Shown here: piece by piece, positions 28,946 through 36,957 of the stretch
How the letters are laid out: the number at the start of each line of letters is the position of its first letter
Numbering within the stretch: the stretch's first letter is position 1
Assembly (NCBI RefSeq): GCF_015711605.1
Contig: NZ_JABTEZ010000006.1
Span: 62,001-126,000, forward strand
Origin: Planomonospora sp. ID67723
GTDB lineage: Bacteria; Actinomycetota; Actinomycetes; Streptosporangiales; Streptosporangiaceae
Reading direction: 5' to 3'
Length of the DNA stretch: 64,000 bases
Position numbers and translations under genes: made by a program
The notes under the pieces: model-generated
Databases searched by the model: none
The model's input: the letters and a program-made list of their open reading frames with translations, nothing else
Told to the model about the DNA's origin: nothing

Positions 28946-29383
28946 ATGATCGCCGAGTCCATGTACCAGGAGCTGATCCTGGAGCATTACAAGCATCCTC
29001 AGGGGCGCGGTCTGCGTGACCCCTTCGACGCCGAGGTCCACCACGTCAACCCGACCTGCGGGGACGAGATCACCATGCGGGTCAAGGTGGGCGACGGCGG
29101 CAAGGTCGAGGATGTCTCCTACGACGGCCAGGGCTGCTCGATCAGCCAGGCCGCCGCCTCGGTCCTGCACGAGCTGACGACCGGCTCGACCGTGCCGGAG
29201 ACGCTCGCGGTGGTGGAGGAGTTCACCCGGCTCATGCAGGGCAGGGGCCAGGTTGAGCCGGACGAGGACGTGCTCGGCGACGCCGTGGCGTTCGCCGGGG
29301 TCGCCAAGTTCCCGGCGCGGGTCAAGTGCGCGCTGCTGGCGTGGATGGCCTACAAGGACGCGGTTGTGAGGAGTGCATCATGA
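28946..29383 (+). CDS. sufU: zinc-dependent sulfurtransferase SufU
   Basis: SufU accepts persulfide sulfur from SufS. The 145-residue protein shows the three conserved cysteines in NPTCGDE (about residue 40), GQGCSIS (about 65) and RVKCALL (about 129), and an insertion before the last relative to IscU, as in zinc-binding SufU. ATG 28946 is used; ATG 28961 (MYQELILEHY) is the conserved start of the family and could be the real one. Stop overlaps sufT start (ATGA). Confidence 0.94.
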   Translation: MIAESMYQELILEHYKHPQGRGLRDPFDAEVHHVNPTCGDEITMRVKVGDGGKVEDVSYDGQGCSISQAAASVLHELTTGSTVPETLAVVEEFTRLMQGRGQVEPDEDVLGDAVAFAGVAKFPARVKCALLAWMAYKDAVVRSAS

Positions 29384-29745
29384 GCAAGCCCGTGGAGACG
29401 CCGACCTCGGCGTACGACGGCGAGACCACCCTTGACGAGGTCATGGAGGCCCTCAAGGACGTCGTGGACCCCGAGCTCGGCATCAACGTCGTCGACCTCG
29501 GCCTGATCTACGGGGTCAACCTCGACCCCGCCGAGGCCGGCGCCCCGCCGATCGCCACCATCGACATGACGCTGACCAGCGCGGCCTGCCCGCTGACCGA
29601 CGTGATCGAGGAGCAGGCGCACTCCGCGCTGGACGGCATGGTCTCCGACGTGAAGATCAACTGGGTCTGGCTCCCGCCGTGGGGCCCGGACAAGATCACC
29701 GATGAGGGCCGTGACCAGCTCCGGATGCTCGGTTTCAACGTCTGA
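29380..29745 (+). CDS. sufT: SufT/DUF59 iron-sulfur assembly factor
   Basis: MIP18-like protein of 121 residues implicated in maturation of Fe-S proteins. Diagnostic segments are VVDPELGINVVDLGLIYGV (about residues 23-41) and TLTSAACPLTDVIEEQ with its conserved Cys (about 60-75), then NWVWLPPWGPDKITDEGR. ATG 29380 overlaps the sufU stop. It ends the operon; a hairpin follows 13 nt later. Confidence 0.93.
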   Translation: MSKPVETPTSAYDGETTLDEVMEALKDVVDPELGINVVDLGLIYGVNLDPAEAGAPPIATIDMTLTSAACPLTDVIEEQAHSALDGMVSDVKINWVWLPPWGPDKITDEGRDQLRMLGFNV

Positions 29746-29758
29746 TCCGGCCCTTCGA

Positions 29759-29794
29759 GGTACGGTTCGCACCTCGTGAGTTGTGAACCGTACC
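29759..29794 (+). terminator. hairpin after the suf operon
   Basis: GGTACGGTTC pairs with GAACCGTACC around an 16-nt loop region, 13 nt after the sufT stop; the stem continues imperfectly (CA/TG). There is no T-tract, common for actinomycete terminators. Confidence 0.6.
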
Positions 29795-30108
29795 GGATTG
29801 TGTGAGAGGATGTGCCCGATGCCGGGAAGAAAAACCCGGCTCGGAGTGTTGACTCCACCGACGGACAAGCGTCCGCCTGACGGCGGACGCCCCGACCGAC
29901 CTGGCACTGCGAACGCCGGGAATGCTTGATCGTGGTTTGACTGCGTGCGGGTAAGCTAGACCCGCCCCGTGCGGTGCGCCTCGACTTGCACCGCACTACC
30001 GCCCCTCATGTGGGCGTCGATCGAGCGCGGCTCATTGCCGCGCGCTCTAGGCTCGTCCTTTCGCAGAAGTGACGTGCCCCGTTCTTCTATCGAAAGGCAC
30101 GAACCTTC
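29795..30108 (+). promoter_or_regulatory. promoter and structured 5' leader of the DEAD helicase gene
   Basis: No gene lies here. Hairpins visible: GCCGGG/CCCGGC around an A-rich loop at 29821-29840, a GCGTCCGCC/GGCGGACGC pair near 29870-29890, GTGCGGTGC/GCACCGCAC at 29969-29996, and a GAGCGCGG-type stem near 30020-30045. TTGACT at 29937-29942 is a likely -35, but the best -10 (TAGACC, 29957) is spaced only 14 nt. A transcript from there would have about 140 nt of folded leader, reminiscent of cold-responsive helicase leaders. Confidence 0.5.
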
Positions 30109-31938
30109 GTGACCATGCTTGACGCTGCCCTGCCCGAAAACACCGAGCTCACCGAGGCTCCCGCCGGCGTGTCCGAGTTCACCCTGCTCGGCCTGCCCAA
30201 GCCCCTCGTGACCGGGCTTTCCCGCCAGGGCATCGAGAGCCCCTTCCCGATCCAGCGCGCCACCATCCCCGACATCCTGTCGGGCATCGACGTGCTCGGC
30301 CGCGGCCAGACCGGATCCGGCAAGACGCTGGCCTTCGGTCTTCCCATGATGGCCCGTATCTCCGGGCGCAAGGCCCGCCCGGGCCACCCGCTCGCCGTCG
30401 TCCTGGTGCCGACCCGCGAGCTGGCCATGCAGGTCACCGACGCGCTCGAGCCCCTCGGCCGCGGCCTGTCCCTGCGGATGAAGACCGTCGTCGGCGGCAT
30501 GTCCATGGGCCGCCAGATCGAGGCCCTGCGCCGCGGGGTAGAGGTCGTCGTGGCGACGCCCGGCCGCCTGACCGACCTGATCCAGCAGGGCGAGTGCGCG
30601 CTGGACGAGGTCCAGGTGAGCATCCTGGACGAGGCCGACCACATGTGCGACCTCGGCTTCTTCCCGGTGGTCAGCGCGATCCTGCAGCAGACCCCGGCCG
30701 ACAGCCAGCGCCTGCTGTTCTCCGCCACCCTCGACGGCGACGTCGACAAGCTCGTCCGGCGATTCCTGACCGACCCGGTGACCCACTCGATGGCCCCGGC
30801 GGCCTCCTCGGTGGACACCATGGAGCACCACGTCCTCGAGGTGCACCGCGACGACAAGTTCCCGGTGACCGCCGAGATCGCCAACCGCGAGGGCCGGACG
30901 ATCATCTTCGTCCGCACCCAGCACGGCGTGGACCGCCTGTGCAAGCAGCTCGCCCAGGTCGGCGTCAAGGCCGGCGGCCTGCACGGCGGCAAGCGCCAGA
31001 ACCAGCGCACCCGCATCCTGGCCGAGTTCAAGGAAGGTGCGATCAACGTCCTGGTCTGCACCGACGTCGCGGCCCGCGGCATCCACGTCGACAACATCAG
31101 CCTGGTGCTGCACGTCGACCCGCCGCAGGACCACAAGAGCTACCTGCACCGCGGTGGCCGTACGGCCCGCGCCGGGGAGAAGGGCACCGTCATGACGCTG
31201 GTGCTCCCCAACGAGCGCCGCTCCACCGACGCGATGACCCGCCGCGCGGGCATCAAGCCGTTCCGCCTCAAGGCCACCCCGGGCCACCCGCGCCTGGAGG
31301 AGGTCGCCGGGGCGCGCACGCCCAGCGGCGAGTCGATCCCGGTCTGGGAGCCCTCGGCCCCCGCCGCGAAGCAGCGCCAGCGCCGTGAGGGCTTCGGCGG
31401 CGGCGGCGGTCGCGGCCCGCGCCGGTTCCGCGACCGTCCCGGTCACGGCGGCGGTGAGGGATACCAGCCCCGCGAGCGTTCCGCCGGCGAGGACCGCGGC
31501 GGCTACCGGGGCGACGACGGCCGCGGCGGTGAGCGCCAGGGCGGTTACCGCGGCAACGGCGGTGGCAACGTGAACGAGCTGCGCGGCCAGTACCGTTCCG
31601 AGCGCCCGGCGGGCGAGCGTTCCGGCGGCTACCGTTCCGAGCGTCCCAGCGGCGGCTACCGCGGTGGCGAGCGCCCCAGCGGCGGCTACCGCAGCGGTGA
31701 GCCGTTCCGCGCCGAGGGCCGCTCCGGCGGCTACCGTTCCGAGCGCCCGGCGGGCGAGCGTTCCGGCGGCTACCAGGGCGGTGGCGGTGGCTACCGTTCC
31801 GAGCGTCCCAGCGGCGGCTACCGCAGCGGTGAGCCGTTCCGCGCCGAGGGCCGCTCCGAGGGCCGGGGCGACAACCGCGGCTTCCGTGGCGGACGCCCGC
31901 ACGGCGACCACTCCGGCGGTGCCCGCTACGGCCGCTGA
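30109..31938 (+). CDS. DEAD-box RNA helicase with C-terminal RGG/GYR repeats
   Basis: ATP-dependent RNA helicase of 609 residues, likely for ribosome assembly or cold-stress RNA remodelling. Q-motif GIESPFPIQ (about 41), motif I GQTGSGKT (about 66), Ia PTRELAMQV, II LDEADHM (about 178), III SATLDG (about 204) and VI HRGGRTARAG (about 346) are all present. Residues ~430-609 form a basic disordered tail of repeated GGYR, SERP, RGG and SGEPFRAEGRS units, including a near-exact duplication encoded around 31680-31760 and 31790-31860. GTG 30109 is used; ATG 30115 is two codons inside. Confidence 0.95.
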   Translation: MTMLDAALPENTELTEAPAGVSEFTLLGLPKPLVTGLSRQGIESPFPIQRATIPDILSGIDVLGRGQTGSGKTLAFGLPMMARISGRKARPGHPLAVVLVPTRELAMQVTDALEPLGRGLSLRMKTVVGGMSMGRQIEALRRGVEVVVATPGRLTDLIQQGECALDEVQVSILDEADHMCDLGFFPVVSAILQQTPADSQRLLFSATLDGDVDKLVRRFLTDPVTHSMAPAASSVDTMEHHVLEVHRDDKFPVTAEIANREGRTIIFVRTQHGVDRLCKQLAQVGVKAGGLHGGKRQNQRTRILAEFKEGAINVLVCTDVAARGIHVDNISLVLHVDPPQDHKSYLHRGGRTARAGEKGTVMTLVLPNERRSTDAMTRRAGIKPFRLKATPGHPRLEEVAGARTPSGESIPVWEPSAPAAKQRQRREGFGGGGGRGPRRFRDRPGHGGGEGYQPRERSAGEDRGGYRGDDGRGGERQGGYRGNGGGNVNELRGQYRSERPAGERSGGYRSERPSGGYRGGERPSGGYRSGEPFRAEGRSGGYRSERPAGERSGGYQGGGGGYRSERPSGGYRSGEPFRAEGRSEGRGDNRGFRGGRPHGDHSGGARYGR

Positions 31939-31952
31939 CCATCTGACCGGAC

Positions 31953-31994
31953 CCGGAAGGGCCGGTACGGCACCCGCCGTACCGGCCCTTCCGG
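31953..31994. terminator. strong terminator after the helicase gene
   Basis: CCGGAAGGGCCGGTACGG (31953-31970) is followed by a 6-nt loop and its exact reverse complement (31977-31994): an 18-bp perfect stem. It lies between the convergent helicase and lacI genes and probably stops transcription both ways. Confidence 0.9.
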
Positions 31995-32063
31995 CCGTTC
32001 ACGGCCAGGTGCGGCGGGCCTGCCGCGATCGCCGGAGGCGGGCGCCGGGGCCGGCGGCGGATC

Positions 32064-33080
32064 TCACGGGAGACCGGGCGGGGGAGCGGTGCTGCCCCGG
32101 GGCGTGAGCCGGGCCGCGGCGTCCTCGAAGGGGCCCGGCTCCTCTCCGGCGACGAGCGCCAGCAGGCGGCGGGCGGCGTGCGCGCCGTACGCCGGGATGT
32201 CGCGGCTGAGCGCGGTGAGCGGCGGCCGCACCACCTGCGACAGGGGGGAGTCGTCCCAGGCGACGATCGACAGGTCGCCGGGTACGTCCAGGCGCAGCTC
32301 CTGCGCGGCCGACAGGCCCGCCAGAGCCATGATGTCGTTGTCGTAGACGATCGCGGTGGGCCGGGCGGGGGAGCTGAGCAGCCGCCGGGTGGCGCGGGCG
32401 CCCTCCTCGCCGGTGTAGTCGGTGTGCACCGTGACGTGCTCGGCGAGGCCCTCGCAGGCTTCGGTGAACGCCCGGTCGCGCAGGGCGGTGTGCACCAGCT
32501 CGGGCAGGCCGGCGACACGGGCGATCCTGCGGTGTCCCAGGGTGAGGAGATATGCGACCGTCTCCCGTACGGCGGCGCCGTCATCGGACCACACCGGCAC
32601 CAGGGAACCGGCGTGGGAGGGGTGGCCGACCACCACCGCGGGCAGGCCGAGCGCCTCCAGCTCCGGCACGCGGGGGTCGTCCAGGTGCAGGTCGACCAGG
32701 ATCGCACCGTCGACGCGGCCCTCGCCCCACCAGCGGCGGTAGACGGCCACCTCCTGCCCGTGGTCGGCCACCACCTGCAGCATGAGCGCGTAGGAGCGTG
32801 CCGCCAGCTCGCCCTCGATGCCGCTGATCAGCTCCATGAAGAACGGCTCCATGCCCAGCACGCGGGCCGGGCGGCACAGGGCCAGCCCGACGCTGTGGGC
32901 CCGCGCGCCGTTCAGGGCGCGGGCGGCGCTGCTGGGACGCCAGCCGATCTCCTCGGCGACCGCCAGAATCCTCGCCCTGGTGCTCTCCGACACGCCGGGC
33001 CGGCCGTTGAGGGCGTAGGAGACCGCCCCCTTGGAGACCCCCGCCTGCCGGGCGACATCGGCGATCGTCGGTCTTCTCAT
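32064..33080 (-). CDS. LacI-family regulator of the mannoside operon
   Basis: Repressor of 338 residues, divergent from the transporter operon. The HTH TIADVARQAGVSKGAVSYAL (about residues 5-24) and hinge helix SSAARALNG are followed by a periplasmic-binding-protein-like domain with sugar-type contacts (DGAILVDL, YDNDIMALAG, VAWDDSPLSQ). ATG 33080 has GAGGAGGGG immediately upstream. A TACACT -10 at 33107-33102 on this strand overlaps operator O1, indicating autoregulation. Inducer is probably a beta-mannoside or cello-oligosaccharide (inference). Confidence 0.9.
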   Translation of the reverse strand: MRRPTIADVARQAGVSKGAVSYALNGRPGVSESTRARILAVAEEIGWRPSSAARALNGARAHSVGLALCRPARVLGMEPFFMELISGIEGELAARSYALMLQVVADHGQEVAVYRRWWGEGRVDGAILVDLHLDDPRVPELEALGLPAVVVGHPSHAGSLVPVWSDDGAAVRETVAYLLTLGHRRIARVAGLPELVHTALRDRAFTEACEGLAEHVTVHTDYTGEEGARATRRLLSSPARPTAIVYDNDIMALAGLSAAQELRLDVPGDLSIVAWDDSPLSQVVRPPLTALSRDIPAYGAHAARRLLALVAGEEPGPFEDAAARLTPRGSTAPPPGLP

Positions 33081-33106
33081 GCCCCTCCTCGTGTCGGCCC
33101 GAGTGT

Positions 33107-33124
33107 AACTGAACCGGTCCAGTT
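33107..33124. promoter_or_regulatory. LacI-type operator O1
   Basis: AACTGAACCGGTCCAGTT is a palindrome at 16 of 18 positions with the ACCGGT centre usual for LacI-family sites. It covers the lacI -10 and lies just upstream of the operon -35. The nonamer CCGGTTCAG recurs at 33171-33179, just past the predicted transcription start of the operon, as a possible second half-operator O2. Confidence 0.65.
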
Positions 33125-33129
33125 CCCTA

Positions 33130-33158
33130 TTGACACGCATCCACAGGGAACTTACGGT
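33130..33158 (+). promoter_or_regulatory. mannoside operon promoter
   Basis: TTGACA (33130-33135), 17-nt spacer, TACGGT (33153-33158): a consensus-like HrdB-type promoter, predicted start near 33165, giving a leader of about 70 nt that contains O2 and the CebR-type box. Confidence 0.75.
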
Positions 33159-33204
33159 CGCGGTACTTACCCGGTTCAGGATCGCATGCGGTCGCGTGTA
33201 TCGG

Positions 33205-33218
33205 TGGGAGCGCTCCCA
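33205..33218. promoter_or_regulatory. CebR/CelR-type box
   Basis: TGGGAGCGCTCCCA is a perfect 14-bp palindrome identical to the operator known for CebR (Streptomyces) and CelR (Thermobifida), regulators of cellulose/cellobiose use. It lies in the leader, 18 nt before the binding-protein ATG, where a repressor would block elongation. Confidence 0.8.
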
Positions 33219-33236
33219 TGCTGAGAGGAGAGCACG

Positions 33237-35003
33237 ATGCGGACTCGACGGCGGTTCCTGGTCCTCGGCGTGGTGGGCTGCCTGGCCGCGGCCGGCTGCA
33301 CGGACGGCTCCAGCGGGCCCTCGGCTCCCAGCACGGCGCCCGCGGCGTCCGGGAGCGCGGCCCCCCAGCCGGGCGGCGGGGGCGGCGCGTTCCCGCGCAA
33401 CGAGACCCTCTACACCAGCGGCACCCAGTGGGGCCCGCCCGCCAACTGGAACCCGCTGCGGACCTGGGACTCGGCCACCGGGACCAAGGGGCTGGTCTAC
33501 GAGACGCTGTTCCTGTACGACCCGCAGACCGACACGTTCACCCCCTGGCTGGCCGACAGCGGTGCCTGGACCGGCGAGAAGACCTACGAGCTGAAACTCC
33601 GCAAGGGCGTCACCTGGGCCGACGGCAAGCCCTTCACCGCCGCCGACGTGGTCTTCACCGTCGAGCTCGGCAAGATGAAGACGGTCCCCTACGCCAACCT
33701 GTGGACCTGGCTGGAGAAGGCCGAGGCCGTCGACGCCGCGACCGTGCGCTTCACCTTCTCCGAGGCCAACCACCAGCAGTGGGCCAACTGGGTCTACAAC
33801 AACGCGATCGTGCCCAAGCACCTGTGGGAGGGGCGCTCGGAGGAGGAGGTGATGAACGGGACCAACGACAAGCCCGTCGGCACCGGGCCGTACGCCTACC
33901 ACAGCCACGACCAGGACCGCATGGCGTGGGTGAAGCGCGACGGATGGTGGGCCACGGCGGCCCTGGGCAAGGACGTCAAGCCCAAGTACATCGTCGACAT
34001 CGTCAACTCCAGCAACGAGGTGGCGATGGGCCTGCTGCTGCAGAAGGGGCTGGATCTCAGCAACAACTTCCTGCCCGGCATCGCCAACCTGGCCGGCGGC
34101 GACTTCGGCGTGCAGACCTACTATCCCGAGCCGCCGTACATGCTCTCGGCCAACACGGCCTGGCTGGTCCTCAACACCACCAAGAAGCCGATGGACGATC
34201 CCGCCTTCCGCAAGGCCGTCGCCAACTCCGTCGACACCAAGAAGATCGTCGAAGGCGTCTACGGCAACCTGGTCAAGGCCGCCAGCCCGACCGGCCTGCT
34301 GCCCCAGTGGGACAAGTACGTCGACCGGGCCGTGGTGGGCGAGAAGGGCTTCTCCTTCGACACCGCCAAGGCCAGGAAGCTGCTGGCCGACGCAGGATAC
34401 AAGGACACCGACGGCGACGGGCTGGTGGAGAACAAGGACGGCTCCAAGGCCTCACTGAAGATCATCGTCCCGGCGGGGTGGACCGACTGGATGGAGGCGG
34501 CCCGGGTCATCGCCGAGGGGGCCAAGGCCGCAGGGATCGACCTGACCGCCGAGTTCCCCGACTTCAACGCCCTGGTCGACCAGCGGGGGAACAACAAGTT
34601 CGACATGCTGCTCAACAACGAGCGCCAGCTGTCCAACACCCCGTGGATGTACTACGACTACATCTTCCAGCTCCCGGTCAACAAGGTGCAGAACACCGTC
34701 AACTTCGGCCGTTACGAGAACAAGAGGGCCTGGGAGCTCGTCCAGGAGCTCGACGGCAAGAAGGTCGGCGACGTCGAGGGGATGAAGCGGGTCGCCTCGG
34801 AACTGCAGAAGATCCACTTGGAGGACATGCCGGTGATCCCGCTCTGGTACAACGGCCTGTGGGCCCAGACCAGCAGCGCGGTCTGGACGAACTGGCCCTC
34901 CTCGGCCCCGGGCACGCCCAAGTCCCCGCCGACGATGTGGCGCAACTGGCTGGAGCTGGGCGGCGTGCTGACCCTCACCGAGCTGAAGCCGGCCGGAGGC
35001 TGA
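33237..35003 (+). CDS. Opp/Dpp-family (SBP_bac_5) lipoprotein, probable oligosaccharide binding
   Basis: Extracytoplasmic substrate-binding lipoprotein of 588 residues. Signal peptide RRRFLVLGVVGCLAAAGC with lipobox Cys at residue 21 is followed by a Ser/Pro/Gly linker, then a family-5 fold with KLRKGVTWADGKPFTAADVVF (seen about residues 120-140; key residues DGKPFTA) and an acidic DTDGDGLVENKDG loop (about 395-407) like those in the cellobiose/mannobiose-binding members of Thermotoga and Pyrococcus. It opens an operon ending in beta-mannosidase, so sugar rather than peptide transport is inferred. ATG 33237 has GAGAGGAGAG upstream. Confidence 0.85.
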   Translation: MRTRRRFLVLGVVGCLAAAGCTDGSSGPSAPSTAPAASGSAAPQPGGGGGAFPRNETLYTSGTQWGPPANWNPLRTWDSATGTKGLVYETLFLYDPQTDTFTPWLADSGAWTGEKTYELKLRKGVTWADGKPFTAADVVFTVELGKMKTVPYANLWTWLEKAEAVDAATVRFTFSEANHQQWANWVYNNAIVPKHLWEGRSEEEVMNGTNDKPVGTGPYAYHSHDQDRMAWVKRDGWWATAALGKDVKPKYIVDIVNSSNEVAMGLLLQKGLDLSNNFLPGIANLAGGDFGVQTYYPEPPYMLSANTAWLVLNTTKKPMDDPAFRKAVANSVDTKKIVEGVYGNLVKAASPTGLLPQWDKYVDRAVVGEKGFSFDTAKARKLLADAGYKDTDGDGLVENKDGSKASLKIIVPAGWTDWMEAARVIAEGAKAAGIDLTAEFPDFNALVDQRGNNKFDMLLNNERQLSNTPWMYYDYIFQLPVNKVQNTVNFGRYENKRAWELVQELDGKKVGDVEGMKRVASELQKIHLEDMPVIPLWYNGLWAQTSSAVWTNWPSSAPGTPKSPPTMWRNWLELGGVLTLTELKPAGG

Positions 35004-35085
35004 CCTCCGCGATCCTCACCTCCGCTCCCGGACGGGACTCGCCGGCGGGGACGGAGCCCTCACCGCGCCGATTCCGGAGGATCGC

Positions 35086-36081
35086 TTGCGACGCTACTTC
35101 GGCAGGAAACTGCTGGTCTACGGGCTCACCTTCCTGGTGGCCGTCACCGTCAACTGGATGATCCCGCGCTTCATGCCCGGCGATCCCGTGCAGAGCATGA
35201 TCGCCAGGGCCAACGTCTCGCAGCCCGCCGCCGTGGAGGCCATGCGCGCCCACTACACGAGCCTGTTCGGGTTCGACCTGCCGCTCTGGAAGCAGTACGC
35301 CAACTTCTGGGCCGCGCTCTTCCGGGGCGACCTGGGCATCAGCGTCTGGCTCTTCCCCACCCCGGTGACCGACGTGATCGTCCGGGCGGTGCCGTACACG
35401 CTGGCCCTTCTCGTCCCGGCCATCCTGCTGAGCTGGTGGGCGGGGAACCGGTTCGGGGCGTTCGCGGCCCGGCGCAGGTGGCTGGAGAACACGGCGTTGC
35501 CCGTCGGCTACGTGCTCACCGCGACGCCGTACATGTGGCTGGCCATCCTGATGGCGTGGGGGCTGGGCGTGGTGGCGGGGATCTTCCCCGTCGCGGGCGG
35601 CTACGGCTTCGCGCTCCGGCCCGGATGGTCGGCCGAGTTCCTCGGCAGCCTGGCGCTCCACTGGGTCCTGCCGTTCCTCTCGCTGTTCCTGGTGGCCTTC
35701 GGCGGGTGGGCGATCGGCATGCGCAACATGATCATCTATGAGCTCGAAGCCGACTACGCCAACTACCTGGCCGCGCTCGGCGCGCCGCGGCGGCTGATCC
35801 GCCGCTACGCCTTCCGCAACGCGGTCCTGCCGCAGATCACCGGGCTGGCCCTGCAGCTCGGCGTGCTCGTGGCCGGAGCCCTGGTCACCGAGATCGTCTT
35901 CTCCTATCCCGGCCTGGGACACCTGATCCTCCAGGCCATCCAGAACCAGGACTTCTTCCTGCTGCAGGGCACCTTCCTGTTCATCGTGGTGGGCGTGCTG
36001 ATCGCCAACTTCGTCATCGACGTCGTCTACGTCCTGGTCGACCCGCGGATCAGGACCGGGATGGGAGGCGAGGCGGCGTGA
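35086..36081 (+). CDS. ABC transporter permease, DppB type
   Basis: First membrane subunit, 331 residues, six helices. The N-terminal DppB-like arm (FMPGDPVQSMIARANVS) and the cytoplasmic EAA loop EADYANYLAALGAPRRLIRR (about residues 222-241) are clear. The start is TTG 35086, supported by CCGGAGG 5 nt upstream; no ATG is near. Lies 82 nt after the binding-protein gene and overlaps the next permease by 4 nt (GTGA). Confidence 0.9.
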   Translation: MRRYFGRKLLVYGLTFLVAVTVNWMIPRFMPGDPVQSMIARANVSQPAAVEAMRAHYTSLFGFDLPLWKQYANFWAALFRGDLGISVWLFPTPVTDVIVRAVPYTLALLVPAILLSWWAGNRFGAFAARRRWLENTALPVGYVLTATPYMWLAILMAWGLGVVAGIFPVAGGYGFALRPGWSAEFLGSLALHWVLPFLSLFLVAFGGWAIGMRNMIIYELEADYANYLAALGAPRRLIRRYAFRNAVLPQITGLALQLGVLVAGALVTEIVFSYPGLGHLILQAIQNQDFFLLQGTFLFIVVGVLIANFVIDVVYVLVDPRIRTGMGGEAA

Positions 36082-36920
36082 ACCGCGAGGCGCTGCACTT
36101 CGCCGTCCGCAACGGCAAGCTCCTGGTCGGGCTGGCCGTGCTCCTGCCGCTGCTCGCCCTGGCCCTGCTCGGCCCCGCGCTCGCCGAGGGCGACCCCAAC
36201 GCCTACGTCGGCACCCCGGCGCAGGCACCCTCGGGCGAATACTGGTTCGGCACCACGATGTTCGGCCAGGACGTCTTCGCCCAGTTCGTGTACGGCCTGC
36301 GGGTCACCTTCCTGGTCGGGCTGCTCGGCGGAGGGCTGGCCGCGCTCATCGGCATGGCCGTCGGCTTCACCGCCGGCTACCGGGGCGGGCTGGTCGACGA
36401 GGTGCTGAACATGCTCACCAACATCGTCCTCGTCCTGCCCGCGCTGGCCGTCCTGCTGGTCGTCAACGCCTACCTCGGCGTCCGCAGCGTGAGCGTGCAG
36501 GCGCTGTTCATCGGGCTCACCTCCTGGCCGTGGGCGGCCAGGGCGATCCGCGCCCAGACGTTCTCGCTGCGCTCACGGGACTTCGTCGACCTGGCCCGGC
36601 TGAGCGGGGTGCGCACCTGGAAGATCATCACCCGGGAGATCGCGCCGAACATGAGCTCCTACCTGTTCATGACGTTCATCCTGCTGTTCGGCGGGTCGGT
36701 CCTGATCGCCGCCTCGCTCGACTTCATCGGCCTGGGGCCGACCCAGGGGGTCTCTCTCGGCCTGATGCTCAACAACGCGGCCCGGTGGAGCGCTCTGCAC
36801 CTGGGCATGTGGTGGTGGTTCATCCCGCCGGGGGCCGGGATCACCGTGATCGTCGGCGCGCTGTACGTCATGAACGTCGGGCTGGACGAGGTGTTCAACC
36901 CCAGGCTGCGGGAGTTGTGA
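36078..36920 (+). CDS. ABC transporter permease, DppC type
   Basis: Second membrane subunit, 280 residues, with the DppC-type periplasmic segment GEYWFGTTMFGQDVFAQFVYGL (key residues FGTTMFGQDVFAQ, about 52-64) and EAA loop RDFVDLARLSGVRTWKIITR (about 172-191). GTG 36078 overlaps the preceding stop. With the TTG-started partner it forms the heterodimeric channel. Confidence 0.9.
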   Translation: MNREALHFAVRNGKLLVGLAVLLPLLALALLGPALAEGDPNAYVGTPAQAPSGEYWFGTTMFGQDVFAQFVYGLRVTFLVGLLGGGLAALIGMAVGFTAGYRGGLVDEVLNMLTNIVLVLPALAVLLVVNAYLGVRSVSVQALFIGLTSWPWAARAIRAQTFSLRSRDFVDLARLSGVRTWKIITREIAPNMSSYLFMTFILLFGGSVLIAASLDFIGLGPTQGVSLGLMLNNAARWSALHLGMWWWFIPPGAGITVIVGALYVMNVGLDEVFNPRLREL

Positions 36921-36957
36921 TGGGCGGACCGGACGGGCCGCGGGCGGAGGAGGGGCC

